Assembly: GCA_005881495.1 (NCBI GenBank)
Contig: VBHI01000215.1
Coordinates: 1 to 34,252 of the forward strand
DNA from: Chloroflexota bacterium
Lineage (GTDB): Bacteria; Chloroflexota; Ktedonobacteria; Ktedonobacterales; Ktedonobacteraceae
Direction of reading: 5' to 3'
DNA length: 34,252 nucleotides
Below, in pieces: positions 1 through 8,313 of the stretch. Under the pieces are notes generated by a model. It saw only the letters and a list, made by a program, of their open reading frames with translations. It was not told the origin of the DNA and ran no database searches. Both the position numbers and the translations under genes were made by a program. The number at the start of each line of letters is the position of its first letter. Position 1 is the first letter of the stretch.

Positions 1-2832
1 CATCCCCTACGCGCCGCTGCTGGACCTCTTGCGCTCCTTCTTGAGCAGTCACCCATCAGTCCTGCCTGCTCCAGAGGTGAAGCAGGTCGTACAAGCCTTC
101 CTCCCCTTGCTCCCTGATCTCGGCTATGTGTTTGCGGGCGGAACTCCTCTGCCCACGCTGTCATCGCTTGATCCCGAACAGGAGAAGCGCCGCCGCTTTG
201 AGATTCTGACCCACTTCTTGACCAGCCAGGCCAGCATGCACCCTGTGCTGCTCGTGCTGGAAGACCTGCACTGGAGCGACGACACGAGCCTGGAATTTCT
301 CCACTACCTGGCACGCCGCTGCGCTGCTCATCGGCTCCTTCTGCTGCTGACCTACCGCAGTGACGAGGTCCGCCCCGGCCTGCGCCATTTCCTGGCGCAC
401 CTGGACCGCGAACGGCTCGCGAAAGAGAGCCTGCTCGTTCGTCTCACGCGAGACGAGGTCGAGGCGATGCTACGCGCCATCTTTGCGCTGCCTCCTTCTG
501 CTCGTTTAGAGTTGCGTGATCCTATCTATGCGCTCACCGAGGGCAATCCTTTCTTCGTCGAAGAATCGCTCAAGTCACTGATCGCGGCAGGGGAGATTTT
601 TTACGCTAATGGCCAGTGGGATCGCAAGCCGTTGGGTGAATTGCATGTCCCGCGCAGCATACAGGACGCCGTGCAGCAGCGAACGGATCAACTGAGTGAT
701 TCTGCCAGGCGCGTGCTGACCCTGGCGGCAGTGGCTGGACGGCGTTTCGACTTTGCCCTCTTGCACGAACTCACGCAGTACGATGAACTACCCCTGCTCC
801 TGCTCATCAAGAAGTTGATCGCTGCCCAACTGGTCGTTGAGGAGTCGGCGGAACAGTTCGCCTTTCGCCATGCGCTGACGCGGCAGGCCATCTATGCCGA
901 CTTGCTGGCGCGCGAACGCAAGGCGTTGCACCGCCGAATTGCGGAAACGCTGGAGCGCCTCTACGCCTCCGTCCTCGATGCTCACCAGGCTGATCTGGCC
1001 TACCATTTCTTTGAAGCGAGCGCGAGGGAGAAAGCATTGGAGTATGGGCAGCGTGCAGGACAACAGGCACAAGCGATGTACGCTTCGCACAGCGCGGATC
1101 GATTCCACCCCCAGCATCGCTCTATCGCCTGCGTGGGCAGGCCTACGAAACCCTGGGTGACTTTGAGCGGGCGCGCCCAGATTACGGGACCACGCTGCAA
1201 ATGGCTCAAAGAGCTAGTGACCGCCAGTCTGAGTGGCAGGCATTGATGGACCTGGGTTATCTGTGGGCGCAGCGCGATTACTCACAGGCAGGCAGCTATT
1301 TTCAGCAGGCACTTGCGTTGGCACGCCGCATGGATGATCCGCTCACCCTGGCTCGTAGCCTCAATCGCCTGGGCAACTGGCATGTGAATATTGAACAGCC
1401 CCGCGAAGCGCTGCACTACCACCAGGAGGCGCTCGTACTGTTTCAGCAGGTGCAAGATCGACAAGGCCTTGCCGAAACATGCGACCTGCTGGGCATGGCA
1501 AGTACGCTTGGCGGTGATCTGGTTCAAGGGGCAGCCTATAGCCAGCAGGCTGTTGCCCTCTTCCGGGAGCTTGATGATCGCCAGGGGTTGGCCTCTAGCC
1601 TGACGTTGTTAGCCGAACTCGGCGGGATTTATCAAAGCGAGACGATGGTCCCGGCCACGATCAGTTTCGCAGAATCACTCCATTTTGGTGAGCAGGCTCT
1701 CAAGGTTGCCCGTGAGATTGGCCAGCGCTCTGCCGAAGCCTACACACTCTTTAGCCTGGCTCACTACCTGGGTCCACATGGTGATTACGCACAGGCATTG
1801 GATATGGCGCAAGCGGGTCTGGCTCTCGCCGAGCAGATCGAACATACTCAGTGGATAACCTTTGGGAACTGGATACTGGGGACACTTTATCTCGACCTGC
1901 TCGTGCTTCCCCAGGCACGAGCTTCACTCGAACGCGCGCTCACCCTGGCCCACGAAGTCGGCTCCTGGAACTGGATCCGTATAGTCTCGGCGTTTCTTGC
2001 CAGTGCGTATCTTCTGCAAAATGACCTCGCGCAGGCTGACTCGATCCTCGCTGCTGCGCTTGAAGCTGATGCGGCTATGCAAACCATTGGGCAGCGGCTC
2101 GTCTGGGCCGCACGCACCGACCTCGCCCTGGCTCGCGGTGACCCGGGACTGGCGCTGGACATCACCGATCGGCTGATCGCATCCGCCGCAAATCTGTCTG
2201 ACGAGCGTGTCATCCCCCGCCTTTGGAAGCTGCGCGGTGAGGCGCTGGCGGCGCTTCATCGGACAGCAGAAGCCGAGTCCATGCTGCGAGCGGCACAAGA
2301 AGCTGCGCATGCACAGGGGTTTCGGCCATGGCTCTGGCGTATATGCGTTGCCCTGGGCAGGCTCTATCAGACCCAGGTACGAGAGGCCGAAGCCGAGCAA
2401 GCGTTCTCGACTGCCCGAGCGCTCATCGAGGAACTCGCTACCAATCTCCCAGACGAGCAGGTACGGGAGCAGTTCCTGCGCGAGGCCACAGGCATGCTGC
2501 CGCATGTGCGTTCGGTTTCACCAGACCGCGCCGCCAAACAAACCTTTGGAGGGCTGACCGTGCGGGAGCGAGAAGTGGCAGCCCTGATTGCACAGGGAAA
2601 AATCAACCGCGAGATCGCCGAGGAACTCGTAGTCAGCGAACGGACCGTCGAATCGCACGTAAGCAACATCATGTTCAAGCTCGGCGTTCATTCGCGCAGG
2701 CAGATCAGGGCCTGGGCGGTTGAAAAAGGCCTGATCTCCCCCACTAAAGAAGATCTGGTGTTCCATAGATGCTATAATGCAAGCTGTACTATTCGAGGGA
2801 GTGTACGTTTTCATCAGAAGGCAGCGAATGTC
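1..2832 (+). pseudogene. LAL-type LuxR family regulator (AAA+ ATPase, TPR, HTH), 5' partial, frameshifted
   Basis: This is a large ATP-dependent signal-integrating transcription regulator of the MalT/LAL type. The frame is open from base 2, so the gene begins before the window and its Walker A region is not visible. A Walker B-like stretch (LLVLEDLHWSD) lies near 247-282, followed by the STAND/AAA+ arm and winged-helix part up to about 1080. From about 1115 a different frame carries TPR-like helices, ending in a LuxR HTH at about 2550-2715 (TVREREVAALIAQGK, then RTVESHVSNI). The two frames join near 1100-1115, beside a run of five C. By comparison with the usual spacing in this family, some 15-20 residues of the first TPR helices also seem to be missing, so this is more than a one-base slip. 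No stop follows the HTH, and the frame continues into the next gene remnant and ends at 2934. I am sure of the family. Whether the break is real or a sequence error cannot be told. Confidence 0.85.
2770..2778 (+). promoter_or_regulatory. Extended -10 promoter before the LAL remnant
   Basis: TGCTATAAT matches a consensus extended -10 (TG, one base, TATAAT). It lies inside the 3' end of the upstream LAL gene, about 55 bases before the ATG at 2833. No good -35 is seen, which extended -10 promoters can lack. It was probably the promoter of the gene whose start is preserved at 2833. Transcripts from it could now run towards the pel cluster. Confidence 0.45.
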
Positions 2833-2934
2833 ATGGCGGCACCGTTTAATAAGCCTGTTGTCTGCCCGGTCCTCATTGACCGTGCCAGTGACCTTGCAAC
2901 CCTCTCTGGGCTGATTGAGAGCTTCGCGTTGTAA
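2833..2934 (+). pseudogene. N-terminal remnant of a second LAL regulator
   Basis: An ATG at 2833, with a GAAGG-type ribosome site about 11 bases upstream, opens 33 codons beginning MAAPFNKPVVCPVLIDRASD. This resembles the typical start of LAL regulators, where a short leader and a VCPVLIGR-like motif come just before the P-loop. The expected Walker A never appears. The frame drifts after about 30 residues and stops at 2934. It lies in frame with the upstream LAL gene, so reading through would give a fusion. I read it as the 5' stub of a tandem LAL gene whose body is missing. The C-terminal remnant at 11255-11773 may be the other end of the same gene. Confidence 0.6.
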
Positions 2935-2958
2935 ATTTCATTGGCGGGCCTAATAGGC

Positions 2959-3033
2959 TATAATTATCCATACCCCAAAATGTGCTTTCATGCACGTCTC
3001 TTGCTACAGAACAAGTAACAGGAAGTTTGTTCT
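2959..3033 (+). promoter_or_regulatory. pelD upstream region: possible -10 and hairpin
   Basis: TATAAT at 2959-2964 is a consensus -10, but the -35 position holds only TTTCAT, so the promoter is weakly supported. Downstream, AGAACAA (3008-3014) and TTGTTCT (3027-3033) form a perfect 7-bp inverted repeat around a 12-base loop. A shorter GTGC/GCAC hairpin lies near 2984-2997. I see no match to the c-di-GMP (GEMM) riboswitch consensus. The region could be the leader of the pel transcript. Confidence 0.3.
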
Positions 3034-3063
3034 TAGCCCTTAATTCCAACAGAGCAGAGAAAT

Positions 3064-4236
3064 ATGAAAATACAACGGGAGATTAAAACATCTCACCAAC
3101 AAAATCTTGTGCATACACTCTTCGAAGAACAGGAAACCATTCTTTTAAAAGGGCAGGTACGTTCGCAAGAAGCGAAACATAGGCCATTCTTGCATTCTCT
3201 TCGTGAGATACTTGAAGCGGCTTTTGGCCTCGGTATCATTACGATAGTTAGCTCATTTCTGCCGAGTGCCTGGGTATCATCTCACCTCATTTTTTGTGCA
3301 TTTTTTCTGGTAGTTTTCGCCGTTGCCGTTCGCTATAGTAAAGTAACCGCGTACAGCGCCGGTTTACTTGCAGCGGTGGGCTATGGCCTTTTTCTCTGGC
3401 ATCGTCCTGAACTGCGTGTGCAGTTTGATCTTCCTCATCTCTTGATTGAACCGTTTTTGTTGCTTATCAGTGGCGTGCTTGTAAGTGACCTTTTACTCGC
3501 CCAATTTCGCCGGTTCATCATGACTGAACAACAGCATATACGAAACGATGAGCTATTGCATGAAACCATCCAACACTATCAAAATGCGCTGGTGATCAAT
3601 GCTGAGCTGGAATGGCAAATAGCAGGACAAACAACCTCGATGGCAACGATCAGCAATAAGATGACGCAACTCTGGAAACGAAATGGCACAGAGCGATATG
3701 TTGCCATCCTGGATATGGTGATGCATGCTCTCGAGGCCCAATCCTGTGCGCTCTATATGCAGCGCAATGGGCAGGTGATCTTATGTGCAAGTCGAGCAGG
3801 AGAGTCAGTTGAACACGCCGCCGCCTTGAATCTGGATGATCCATTGATACGCCGAGTCATACGGCAGCGCCAGGTAAGTACCGTCCGTGATTTGCTGGCT
3901 GAAGAGAAGGTGGTATCGCAGAAGACGGCGGTGATGGCAGGCCCACTGATCGACCGTAATAGGCAAATCATGGGAATTGTGATTGTCGACCACATGCCCT
4001 TATTGAATTTTACCTCCCGTGCGGTTGGTCTTTTCAGTTCAATTCTACAGATGTCATCAATTGCCCTGCAGATGGCCTCGATTACGCCGGAACTTGATAT
4101 CTCCCGTAGAAAGACCGGGGCGCTCCAAAGCTTCACAGAATCCGACATCTCTTTAAAAGACAGTGGAGAGATTACGGTTATTCAAGATTCCAGGAAAAGG
4201 AAGTCTCATCGGCATCTCTCGTCATCTTTATCATGA
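3064..4236 (+). CDS. pelD: PelD-like membrane GAF protein without GGDEF domain
   Basis: Likely the regulatory/scaffold subunit of a Pel polysaccharide synthase complex in the membrane. The 390-residue protein has a polar N-terminus, about four hydrophobic helices between residues 48 and 148, a short coiled stretch, and a GAF-like domain at about 200-345. A polar tail of about 50 residues follows. Pseudomonas PelD has the same order but then a degenerate GGDEF domain that binds c-di-GMP at an RxxD site; no such domain is present here. The assignment rests on this architecture and on the adjacent pelE, pelF and pelG, since PelD itself is poorly conserved. Its last codons overlap the next start by four bases (ATGA), pointing to translational coupling. 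The ribosome site before ATG 3064 is weak. Confidence 0.75.
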   Translation: MKIQREIKTSHQQNLVHTLFEEQETILLKGQVRSQEAKHRPFLHSLREILEAAFGLGIITIVSSFLPSAWVSSHLIFCAFFLVVFAVAVRYSKVTAYSAGLLAAVGYGLFLWHRPELRVQFDLPHLLIEPFLLLISGVLVSDLLLAQFRRFIMTEQQHIRNDELLHETIQHYQNALVINAELEWQIAGQTTSMATISNKMTQLWKRNGTERYVAILDMVMHALEAQSCALYMQRNGQVILCASRAGESVEHAAALNLDDPLIRRVIRQRQVSTVRDLLAEEKVVSQKTAVMAGPLIDRNRQIMGIVIVDHMPLLNFTSRAVGLFSSILQMSSIALQMASITPELDISRRKTGALQSFTESDISLKDSGEITVIQDSRKRKSHRHLSSSLS

Positions 4237-5333
4237 GGCAGCAACACATGGCGCAAATTATGCAAGACATTCAGGTAAATCGTCGCACTTCGTACTGGGT
4301 TGGCTCTGTCCTTCTGACTCTCGGTTTCATTGGAGATGTTGTCATTGGTATGCTTTTCCTGCTCGAAGCGAACCCGCAGCTATTCCTGCTGCACCTTCCC
4401 TTCGTTTTCATCTGGGCATTGGGCATCAATATCATTGTAAACCAAGGGTTACAAGGCGAGCAGGTTGCTCATATCGGTCGCATTAATGTGAATGGATGGG
4501 GAGTGGCCGCCCTGCTCCTAGGCTTGTGCGCATTACCGGGGTTTGGATCGCTTACGTTTAATGTCGTTCTAAGTATCGCCTCTTTCATGTGCCAGAGGAC
4601 AACTAGAGAGATGCCAGTTGAAACTGTGCCAACATTGGAGATATCGACAACGCTTGACCTGGAGATTCAGCCACTGGTAGATGTCTTACACAATAAGGAC
4701 CTTGAAACCAGGCGTGCAGCGGTTGCAGCACTTGGTCGTCATGCCAATCCTGGGTCGATTCGCGTGCTTCGACAACTATTATCAGATCCCCAGGCTGAGA
4801 TTCGCAGCGATGCATCGATTGCATTAACCCGTATTGAGAGTGAGTTATCTTGCGCTCTCAATGCCTCACTTGAGCAATGGACAGCCGACCCGGCAGATAG
4901 CGAGTTTACACTTACTCTCGCAGATCAATACTACCAATATGCGTGCAGTAATGTGCTCGATGAGGTGAGTCGACACTTGTATTTAGTGAAAGCACGGAAC
5001 TTAGTACAGCAAATCATCTCACAAGACAATATGGGCGCTGAACTATGGATACAACTTGCACGCATTCGTCAACTTCTCGGTGAGACAAAGGATGCGTTGC
5101 AAGATGCTCGCACCGCCCTTCAACTACAGCCCGATTCTCAGGAAGCGTATCTGCTCGCAATGGAACTTGCCTTTTGCTTGCATGCTTGGGATACCCTCAT
5201 CTCTCTCGCTTCAGAAGGATTAACCGAATTACCGGAGGATTCAGAGGCGCAAACATCCCTCCAGTTGTGGGCAATGCTTTCATCAGAACGACAGGGAGGA
5301 AGGTCTCATGACCGATATTTGCCTATTAGTTGA
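4233..5333 (+). CDS. pelE: PelE-like membrane protein with HEAT-like and TPR repeats
   Basis: Likely the PelE scaffold of the Pel inner-membrane complex. The 366-residue protein opens with about three to four hydrophobic helices (about residues 18-40, 46-68 and 88-118). A HEAT-like repeat segment follows (about 145-205, LQ..VDVLHNKD..TRRAAVAALG type), then TPR-like helices to the end (about 240-350, including AELWIQLARIRQLLGETKDA). Proteobacterial PelE also combines N-terminal membrane helices with TPRs; the HEAT-like segment is an apparent addition. An alternative start is ATG 4248. It overlaps pelD by 4 bases and pelF by 26 bases, so the three are almost certainly co-transcribed. The name depends on context and architecture more than on residue identity. 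Confidence 0.68.
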   Translation: MRQQHMAQIMQDIQVNRRTSYWVGSVLLTLGFIGDVVIGMLFLLEANPQLFLLHLPFVFIWALGINIIVNQGLQGEQVAHIGRINVNGWGVAALLLGLCALPGFGSLTFNVVLSIASFMCQRTTREMPVETVPTLEISTTLDLEIQPLVDVLHNKDLETRRAAVAALGRHANPGSIRVLRQLLSDPQAEIRSDASIALTRIESELSCALNASLEQWTADPADSEFTLTLADQYYQYACSNVLDEVSRHLYLVKARNLVQQIISQDNMGAELWIQLARIRQLLGETKDALQDARTALQLQPDSQEAYLLAMELAFCLHAWDTLISLASEGLTELPEDSEAQTSLQLWAMLSSERQGGRSHDRYLPIS

Positions 5334-6822
5334 AGGGGCATATCCCTACGTCTCAGGCGGCGTGTCGAGTTGGCTTCATGCCCTGGTGACAAATTTGCCG
5401 AACTTGACCTTTGCCATCGTACACCTCGGCGTGCGTCCCGATCCTCAACGCAAAGCATTGTATCGCCTACCAGACAATGTAATAGAGTACCGTGAGGTGT
5501 TCATCAATGATGCCAACCGCTTGAACAAGCACAAAGTAACAAAACCAAAGCCCTCCGCGTGGCAGGAATTCTATGCGCTTCACGAAGCCGTTGTCGTGGG
5601 GAAGCCATACGATGCCAATTCCTTCCTACCTATGCTGCGCCAGCCGGGCTTTGCCGGGCTAACGACATCAGATCTCTTTCAAGCTCGCGAAAGCTGGGAA
5701 CTTTTGGTGAAGCTCTATGAGTTGCATGCCGCCGGGCAGTCCTTTGTGGATTTCTTTTGGACATTTCGTTTCACGTACTTGCCGATCTTCACGATACTTG
5801 AAACTACCTTGCCTGAAGCGCACGTTTACCATGCGGTGAGCACGGGCTTCTGCGGCCTGCTTGGATCGCTAGCGAAGATACGAACTGGACGCCCCTTTCT
5901 CTTGACGGAGCACGGCATCTATACCCGCGAACGCGAGATTGAGATTATACAGTCTACCTGGATGGATCAACCAACTTCTCATTATCGCATTGACAAGCAA
6001 CGCATGGGTTTCTTCCAGAAATGGTGGTTCAATATATACCGCTTCATGGAGAAGATCAGTTATGATGCTGCTGATGCCGTCATTTCGATCACCGCTGTCA
6101 ACCAAACGTATCAACTGAAACGGGGAGCCGATCCCAAGAAATTGAAACTCATTCCCAACGGGATCAATGTCCAGCAACTGGCTCATCTTCGCCAGCAAAA
6201 AAACCATACCTCAAATCGCTTCATGGTCGGTTTTGTTGGCCGCATCGTTCCTATTAAGGATGTCAAAACGTTCATTCGCGCCCTTAAAATCGCCAGCGAG
6301 ACTATTCCCAATCTTGAGGTATATCTTGTCGGCCCGACCGAAGAGGACACTGAATACTTCCAGGAATGCCAGCGCCTCGTCGAAGTGCTGGATCTGGAAT
6401 CTGTCGCCCATTTCACCGGTTCAGCAGATGTACGAATCTATTACAGCCAGCTCGATGTCTTAGTCTTAACTAGCCTAAGTGAAGGCCAGCCGCTCGTAGT
6501 CTTAGAGGGCAACTGCGCTGGCATTCCGGTTATCGCCACAGATGTCGGTGCCTGCCGTGAATTGCTGATGGGCATATCCATCGAAGACCGGGCGCTTGGA
6601 GACAGCGGAATCATTACCCCCGTTGCCAGTCCTAATGAGACCGCCAGGGCGATTATTCGACTCTGGCACGACGAAGGCTTGCGCCTGCGCATGGGTCGTG
6701 CAGGGCAGAAGCGCACAGAACGCTTCTACCGCCAGGAGCAACTCTATAGTACCTATAACAACCTCTATCAACACTATATAGCACAAAACTATCAACCTTC
6801 TATGGTGCAAAAGGAGAGATAA
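5308..6822 (+). CDS. pelF: PelF glycosyltransferase (GT4 fold)
   Basis: Cytosolic glycosyltransferase predicted to polymerise the Pel chain (GalNAc-rich in Pseudomonas) from UDP-sugar. The 504-residue length fits PelF (about 500). The N-terminus ICLLVEGAYPYVSGGVSSWL is the hallmark start of this family (DUF3492), and a GT4 core follows with VGRIVPIKDVKTFIRAL. The retaining-enzyme EX7E motif is visible as E392-GQPLVVL-E400, followed by the AGIPVIATDVGACREL segment. A strong ribosome site (GGAGGAAGG) precedes ATG 5308, inside the end of pelE. pelG starts four bases after its stop. This is the most confidently recognised gene of the cluster and anchors the others. Confidence 0.92.
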   Translation: MTDICLLVEGAYPYVSGGVSSWLHALVTNLPNLTFAIVHLGVRPDPQRKALYRLPDNVIEYREVFINDANRLNKHKVTKPKPSAWQEFYALHEAVVVGKPYDANSFLPMLRQPGFAGLTTSDLFQARESWELLVKLYELHAAGQSFVDFFWTFRFTYLPIFTILETTLPEAHVYHAVSTGFCGLLGSLAKIRTGRPFLLTEHGIYTREREIEIIQSTWMDQPTSHYRIDKQRMGFFQKWWFNIYRFMEKISYDAADAVISITAVNQTYQLKRGADPKKLKLIPNGINVQQLAHLRQQKNHTSNRFMVGFVGRIVPIKDVKTFIRALKIASETIPNLEVYLVGPTEEDTEYFQECQRLVEVLDLESVAHFTGSADVRIYYSQLDVLVLTSLSEGQPLVVLEGNCAGIPVIATDVGACRELLMGISIEDRALGDSGIITPVASPNETARAIIRLWHDEGLRLRMGRAGQKRTERFYRQEQLYSTYNNLYQHYIAQNYQPSMVQKER

Positions 6823-6826
6823 AACG

Positions 6827-8194
6827 ATGGCGGGTATTGGGTTTCGCTTGCAGGCCATGGTAGCCAAAGGCTCATACCTCGAAGCTACGACTGCATATCT
6901 ATCTTCCGCGATCATCACCGCTGGCCCCTGGCTAGCCGGAGTAGTAGCACTTACGGTACTGGGCAGCGCAACATCTACCTATCTTTCAGAAGCTGACCGC
7001 TCTCTGCTTTTTGCCACGATTGTTTCGGTGTTTGCTGCAAGCCTGCTTCTAGCAAGCGGACCGCAAATGCTCGTGACGAGGTACCTGGCCGATCGTCTCT
7101 ATCTCAACGATACTGACAGCGTTGCACCGACATGCGCTGGAGTGTTGGTCATGATCATCCCTTTCTTTCTCATTACCTTACCGTTCCTTGCGTTCACTCC
7201 ATTTGACATTCGCTATCGTCTGCTGGTAATTACACTCTTCTTAACCCTGACCATGACGTGGATAATCGTGATGTTGCTTTCGGCTGCACGCGGCTACATA
7301 CGTATTTTGGTAATTTTCGCAACCTGTTATACGCTCGGTGTTGGCGCCTCCATCGGGCTGGGGCACCTCTTCGGACTGCTCGGTAGCCTGGCCGGGTTTA
7401 CCCTGGGGCAAATGACGTGTCTCTCGTTCCTGATTGTAGTCGTCTACCTGGAATTTCCTTCCGCCCAAGGTATCAGCTTTGCCTATCTCAGTTACATTCG
7501 TAAATTCTGGGATCTGCCCGTCATCGGTGTATTGTACTCACTAGGCATCTGGGTGGACAGTATCATTTTCTGGGTGTCTTCACGAGGTCAAGTGATTTCT
7601 GGATTCTACCACCTCTTTCCTCCTTATGACACCGTTAAATTCATCGTGTCCCTATCCACAATTCCTGCAGCAGTGATCTTTATGATACATCTGGAACCTA
7701 ACTTTCATCGCCACTATCAGAACTATTACCAATTCATTCAAACGAAGGGAACCCTGCCGGATTTAGTCGGTGCCAGGAAAGGCATGATAGAGGCTGTCCG
7801 AACGGGAGTAGGGACGATCCTTAAAGTTCAGGGGATTGTTGCTCTCTTTCTCTGCTTACTCGCGCAAGATGTGGCGTCGTTTGTCGGACTAGCACCCAGG
7901 TGGGTACCGCTCCTTCGTATCGAAACTCTCGCAGGTGTAGGACAATTCTTTGTTTTCGTCATGATGTTACTCCTGTTGTACGTCGATCAGCGAGGAGCGA
8001 CGTTGCTCCTCGTTGGAGCATTCATGATCTGCAATGCTTTCCTCACCCTGGCGTCTGTGTACCTTGGTGATGCTTTCTATGGTATGGGATTTCTTGGAGC
8101 AACCATAATAGGAGCCATCTTTGGATGGTTCTTGCTCAACGCCCGGCTCCAACGACTGGAATACTTGACCTTCATGGCCCAGCCCATGGGGTAA
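6827..8194 (+). CDS. pelG: PelG membrane transporter
   Basis: A MOP-superfamily-like integral membrane protein that would carry the growing polysaccharide across the membrane with PelF. The 455-residue length matches PelG (about 455). It begins with the typical MAGIGFRLQAMVAKGSYLEA segment, then ITAGPWLAG, and shows about twelve hydrophobic segments spread to the C-terminus. A good ribosome site (AAAGGAGAG) precedes ATG 6827, and only four bases separate it from pelF. PelF and PelG are the only Pel components conserved enough to be named on their own, and both are present and full length. Confidence 0.92.
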   Translation: MAGIGFRLQAMVAKGSYLEATTAYLSSAIITAGPWLAGVVALTVLGSATSTYLSEADRSLLFATIVSVFAASLLLASGPQMLVTRYLADRLYLNDTDSVAPTCAGVLVMIIPFFLITLPFLAFTPFDIRYRLLVITLFLTLTMTWIIVMLLSAARGYIRILVIFATCYTLGVGASIGLGHLFGLLGSLAGFTLGQMTCLSFLIVVVYLEFPSAQGISFAYLSYIRKFWDLPVIGVLYSLGIWVDSIIFWVSSRGQVISGFYHLFPPYDTVKFIVSLSTIPAAVIFMIHLEPNFHRHYQNYYQFIQTKGTLPDLVGARKGMIEAVRTGVGTILKVQGIVALFLCLLAQDVASFVGLAPRWVPLLRIETLAGVGQFFVFVMMLLLLYVDQRGATLLLVGAFMICNAFLTLASVYLGDAFYGMGFLGATIIGAIFGWFLLNARLQRLEYLTFMAQPMG

Positions 8195-8313
8195 GTGAAA
8201 AGTACTCGCACGGGGGAACAGGTACTATTGGCAAAAATGCTTATGGCTATTGCAAAATTTATATATGAGAGGTTTGTTATGATATACTTAAGGAAAGGAC
8301 TACAGCACTGGCA
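8195..8313. other. Gap between pelG and the deacetylase gene
   Basis: These 119 AT-rich bases contain -10-like words (TATGAT at 8278-8283, TATACT at 8283-8288) but no properly spaced -35, and no terminator. I cannot say whether the downstream enzymes have their own promoter. Confidence 0.4.

Noticed and set aside
2935..3063. c-di-GMP riboswitch before pelD
   Set aside because: None of the conserved GEMM bases or its two-helix layout is recognisable.
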